Below, in pieces: positions 61,257 to 64,000 of a stretch of 64,000 bases of DNA. Numbering within the stretch: position 1 is the first letter of the stretch; the number at the start of each line of letters is the position of its first letter. This DNA is from Hydractinia symbiolongicarpus (lineage: Eukaryota; Cnidaria; Hydrozoa; Anthoathecata; Hydractiniidae). Below the pieces are notes generated by a model. That model had not been told where the DNA came from. It did no database searches and was given only the letters and a program-made list of their open reading frames with translations. The position numbers and the translations under genes were made by a program. Where the stretch lies: assembly GCF_029227915.1 (NCBI RefSeq), contig NC_079883.1:32242001-32306000 (forward strand). Reading direction: 5' to 3'.

Positions 61257-61478
61257 GCCCATGGGACTTGTAGTTTTTAAAAATGTTTTCATTTTTGATG
61301 AGACGCTGAATAAAAAGAGTTTAATCGCCGCAAACGAAAACCCGCCATTTCCTGTAAACCCAGGACTCGGACCGTATAGTCAAAAGTATACAAAGAAAGT
61401 ACCCAGGGAGTAAACTCATTTGCCGAACGATTTTTTAAATTATTTTTTCACCACTAAAACGCATGAGACTTGTAGTTT

Positions 61479-61500
61479 TCAAAAATGTTTTCATTTTTGA
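61479..61500. repeat. Perfect 9-bp inverted repeat with 4-nt spacer (per-monomer dyad)
   Basis: 'tcaaaaatg', spacer 'tttt', then 'catttttga', the exact reverse complement of the first arm. The dyad occupies phase 24-45 and recurs in most monomers. The 'tttttaatgag' sub-family has one mismatch in the right arm. The 'ttaaaaatg' and 'agaaatg' sub-families change one base of the left arm, leaving a possible G-T pair in a single strand. It could form a small hairpin or bind a dimeric protein; neither is shown. Confidence 0.85.
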
Positions 61501-61543
61501 TGAGACGCTGGATAAAAGAAGTTTAATCGCCGGCAAACGAAAA

Positions 61544-61576
61544 CCCGCGATTTCCCGTAAATCCCGGACTCGGCCC
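61544..61576 (-). other. Four phased CCC/GGG runs, G-quadruplex-like on the minus strand
   Basis: CCC runs start at 61544, 61554, 61563 and 61574, spacings of 10, 9 and 11 bp, close to one helical turn. On the minus strand this is G3-N8-G3-N6-G3-N7-G3; one loop is a base longer than the usual 1-7 rule. The same four runs persist in both main monomer classes although the bases between them differ. They are broken in the 'ataccacg' sub-family (3.6-10.5 kb) and in monomers with 'aaatcctggg'. Folding is inferred from spacing only. Confidence 0.6.
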
Positions 61577-64000
61577 GTATAGTCAAAAGTATACAAAGAA
61601 AGTACCCAGGGAGTAAACTCATTTCCCGAACGATTTTTTAAATTATTTTTTCACCACTAAAACGCATGAGACTTGTAGTTTTCAGAAATGTTTTCATTTT
61701 TGATGAGACGTCTAATGAAAGTGGTTTAATCGCCGGCAAACGAAAACCCGCGATTTCCCGTAAATCCCGGGCTTGGCCCGTACAGTCGAATGTATACAAA
61801 GAAAGTACCCAGGGAGTAAACTCATTTCCCGAACGATTTTTTAAATTATTTTTTCACCACTAAAACGCATGAGACTTGTAGTTTTTAAAAGTGTTTTCAT
61901 TTTTGATGAGACGCTGAATAAAAGAAGTTTAATCGCCGGCAAACGCAAACCTGCGATTTCCCGTAAATCCCGGGCTTGGCCCGTATAGTCGAATGTATAC
62001 AAAGAAAGTACCCAGGGAGTAAACTCATTTACCGAACAATTTTTTAAACTATTTTTTCACCACTAAAACGCATGAGACTTGTAGTTTTCAAAAAAGTTTT
62101 CATTCTTGATGAGACGCTTAATGAAAGGGGTTTAATCGCCGGCAAACGAAAACCCGCGATTTCCCGTAAAGCCCGGGCTTGGCCCATATAGTGGAATGTA
62201 TACATAGAAAGTACCCAGGGAGTAAACTCATTTCCCGAACAATTTTTTAAACTATTTTTTCACCACTAAAACGCATGAGACTTGTAGTTTTCAAAAATGT
62301 TTTCATTTTTGATGAAATGCTTAATAAAAGGGGTTTAATCGCCGGCAAACGAAAACCCGCGATTTCCCGTAAATCCCGGGCTTGGCCCGTATAGTCGAAT
62401 GTATACAAAGAAAGTACCCTATGAGTAAACTAATTTCCAGAACGATTTTTTAAATTAGTTTTTCACCACTAAAACGCATAAGACTTGTAGTTTTCAAAAA
62501 TGTTTTCATTTTTGATGAGATGCTGAATAAAAGAAGTTTAATCGCCGGCAAACGCAAACCTGCGATTTCCCGTAAATCCCGGGCTTGGCCCGTATAGTCG
62601 AATGTATACAAAGAAAGTACCCAGGGAGTAAACTCATTTACCGAACGATTTTTTAAAATTATTTTCTCACCACTAAAACGCATGAGACTTGTAGTTTTCA
62701 AAAAAGTTTTCATTCTTGATGAGACGCTTAATGAAAGGGGTTTAATCGCCGGCAAACGAAAACCCGCGATTTCCCGTAAATCCCGGGCTTGGCCCGTATA
62801 GTCGAATGTATACATAGAAAGTACCCAGGGAGTAAACTCATTTCCCGAACAATTTTTTAAACTATTTTTTCACCACTAAAACGCATGAGACTTGTAGTTT
62901 TCAAAAATGTTTTCATTTTTGATGAGACGCTGAATAAAAGAAGTTTAATCGCCGTCAAACGAAAACCCGCGATTTCCCGTAAATCCCGGGCTTGGCCCGT
63001 ATAGTCAAAAGTATACAAAGAAAGTACCCAGGGACTAAACTCATTTCCCAAACGATTTTTTAAATTATTTTGTCACCACTAAAACGCATGAGACTTGTAG
63101 TTTTCAAAAGTGTTTTCATTTTTGATGAGACGCTGAATAAAAGAAGTTTAATCGTTGGCAAACGAAAACCCGCAATTTCCCGTAAATCCCAGGCTTGGCC
63201 CGTATAGTTGTATGTATCTAAAGAAAGTACCCAGGGAGTAAACTGATTTTCCGAACGATTTTTCAAATTATTTCTGCACCACTAGAAAAAATGAGACTTG
63301 TAGTTTTCAAAAATGTTTTCATTTTTAATGAGAAGATTAATGAAAGAGGTTTAATCGCCGGCAAACGAAAACCCGCGATTTCCCGTAACTCCTGGACTCG
63401 GCCCGTATAGTCAAAAGTATACAAAGAAAGTACCCAGGGAGTAAACTCATTTCCCAAACGATTTTTTAAATTATTTTGTCACCACTAAAACGCATGAGAC
63501 TTGTAGTTTTCCAAAGGGTTTTCATTTTTGATGAGACGCTGAATAAAAGAAGTTTAATCGCCGGCAAACGAAAACCCACGATTTCCCGTAAATCCTGGGC
63601 TTGGCCCGTATAGTCAAAAGTATACAAAGAAAGTACCCAGGGAGTAAACTCATTTTCCGAACGATTTTTTAAATTATTTTTTCACCACTAAAACGCATGA
63701 GACTTGTAGTTTTCAAAAATGTTTTCATTTTTGATGAGACGCTTAATGAAAGTGGTTTAATAACCGGCAAACGAAAACCCGCGATTTCCCGTAAATCCCG
63801 GGCTTGGCCCGTATAGTCGAATGTATACAAAGAAAGTACCCTGTGAGTAAACTCATTTCCAGAACGATTTTTTAAATTATTATTTCACCACTAAAGCCCA
63901 TGAGACTTGTAGTTTTTAAAAATGTTTTCATTTTTGATGAGACGCTGAATAAAAGGAGTTTAATCGCTGCAAACGAAAACCCGCCATTTCCCGTAAACCC

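Larger units (their letters stand above)
61456..61658. repeat. Reference (near-consensus) monomer, 203 bp
   Basis: One clean monomer used here as the phase standard: phase 1 is the first base of 'aaaacgcatgag' and phase 203 the last of 'tttcaccact'. It contains the inverted repeat (phase 24-45), 'gccggc' (74-79), four CCC runs (starting at 89, 99, 108 and 119), 'gtatac' (134-139), 'acccagggag' (149-158) and the T6-AAATTA-T6 tract (179-196). It carries 'cggactcggcccg' at phase 110-122; many other monomers carry 'cgggcttggcccg' there. The choice is arbitrary; other copies near 58-64 kb would serve equally well. Confidence 0.9.
1..64000. repeat. Satellite array, 203-bp monomer, head-to-tail, spans whole window
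   Basis: The same ~203-bp sequence recurs from the first to the last base with no interruption by other DNA. Landmarks repeat in fixed order: 'catgagacttgtag', 'tttcatttttgatgag', 'atcgccggcaaacg', 'tttcccgtaaa', 'gcccgtatag', 'gtatacaaagaaag', 'gagtaaactcattt', then T6-AAATTA-T6. Corresponding landmarks lie 203 bp apart or multiples of it, apart from small indels and 19 clearly truncated monomers. All copies I examined have the same orientation. Both window ends fall inside a monomer, so the array is longer than 64 kb. This organisation is that of eukaryotic heterochromatic satellite DNA. I do not recognise the family, and centromeric function cannot be shown from sequence alone. Confidence 0.98.
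61257..64000. repeat. Near-consensus monomers with a short 3-mer duplication
   Basis: Segment ~61915-62315 matches ~62525-62925 at offset 610: 'ggcaaacgcaaacc' (61938 and 62548), 'cattcttgatgag' (62101 and 62711), 'acatagaaag' (62202 and 62812). The odd base is an extra A in 'ttttaaaattattttc' near 62655. From 63.06 kb on, classes typical of the first 3 kb return ('ttttgtcacc' with 'caaaagtgtttt', 'tatctaaag', 'ctgcaccac'). The window ends inside a monomer. Confidence 0.82.

Noticed and set aside
61529-61534. 'gccggc', 'cccggg' and 'gtatac' palindromes as regulatory sites
   Set aside because: Six-base palindromes are expected by chance and are fixed here by monomer homogenisation; nothing links them to a function.
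61634-61651. T6-AAATTA-T6 tract as a terminator or origin
   Set aside because: There is no GC stem before it and no unique location; it occurs in every monomer. It may matter for DNA bending or nucleosome exclusion, but that cannot be shown here.
528-63457. Dozens of 60-121-codon open frames on both strands, many with nearly the same protein (for example beginning MGNEFTPWVLSLYTF)
   Set aside because: They are translations of the satellite. Each monomer gives the same frame, the frame shifts with every 203-bp unit, starts and stops fall at fixed phases, and longer frames appear only where indels make the length divisible by three. No ribosome-binding or splice context or known domain is visible.
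1-64000. CRISPR array
   Set aside because: Regular spacing, but the whole 203-bp unit is repeated; there are no short repeats separated by unique spacers.
1-64000. Transposon, LTR element or Helitron inside the array
   Set aside because: I saw no sequence departing from the monomer for more than a few bases, no terminal repeats with target duplications and no transposase or polymerase motifs.
1-64000. rRNA, tRNA or 5S gene clusters, or an rDNA spacer
   Set aside because: No tRNA A/B boxes in order, no 5S internal control region and no conserved rRNA core sequence recognised in the monomer.

Overview
The whole 64 kb window is satellite DNA. I see one uninterrupted head-to-tail tandem array with a 203-bp monomer. 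It enters and leaves the window in mid-monomer, and every copy I checked is in the same orientation. I found no unique flanking DNA, gene, RNA gene, transposon, CRISPR array or origin. Dividing the length by 203 and allowing for truncated copies gives roughly 320 monomers. A hand count of one near-consensus monomer (61456-61658) gives 203 bp and about 38% G+C. Kilobase-scale higher-order repeats (HORs) in a simple satellite indicate a eukaryotic chromosome, most likely pericentromeric, centromeric or other heterochromatin. I do not recognise the satellite family and cannot name a taxon. CpG dinucleotides are abundant, which argues against long exposure to germline CpG methylation.

Monomer anatomy, with phase 1 at the first base of 'aaaacgcatgag': an AT-rich part contains a perfect 9-bp inverted repeat with a 4-nt spacer (phase 24-45). 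A GC-rich part contains 'gccggc' (74-79) and four CCC runs at 10, 9 and 11 bp spacing (89-121), so the minus strand carries four GGG runs. Then come 'gtatac' (134-139), a variable block reading either 'acccagggag' or 'accctgtgag', and a T6-AAATTA-T6 stretch (179-196).

Layout: 1-3.6 kb, 7-mer (1421 bp) and 4-mer (812 bp) HORs; 3.4-11.1 kb, three copies of a ~2.6-2.8 kb HOR rich in an 'ataccacg' sub-family; 11.1-13.4 kb, poorly ordered; 13.4-17.0 kb, a 9-mer (1828 bp) in two copies; 17.0-22.8 kb, 5-mers (~1016 bp); 22.8-28.0 kb, 6-mers (1217 bp) contracting to a 3-mer (605 bp); 28.0-32.2 kb, 6-mers and a ~2.2 kb unit; 32.2-42.3 kb, a tandem duplication of a 26-monomer, 5166-bp unit whose second copy lacks one monomer; 39.6-55.9 kb, a 35-monomer, 6812-bp unit present three times, the middle copy missing exactly 3045 bp (15 monomers); 55.9-58.1 kb, a duplicated block around a 479-bp patch identical to sequence 42 kb away; 59.2-61.3 kb, 5-mers (1015 bp); 61.3-64 kb, near-consensus monomers with a short 3-mer duplication.

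Nothing here looks like a gene system. The interest is a readable record of array evolution: nested HORs, deletions at monomer-phase homology, heritable truncated monomers of three kinds, a gene-conversion-like patch and two long-distance segment transfers. Open frames of 60-121 codons recur on both strands but follow from the repeat. All comparisons were made by eye, so boundaries are good to about 10-50 bp unless a junction is stated.
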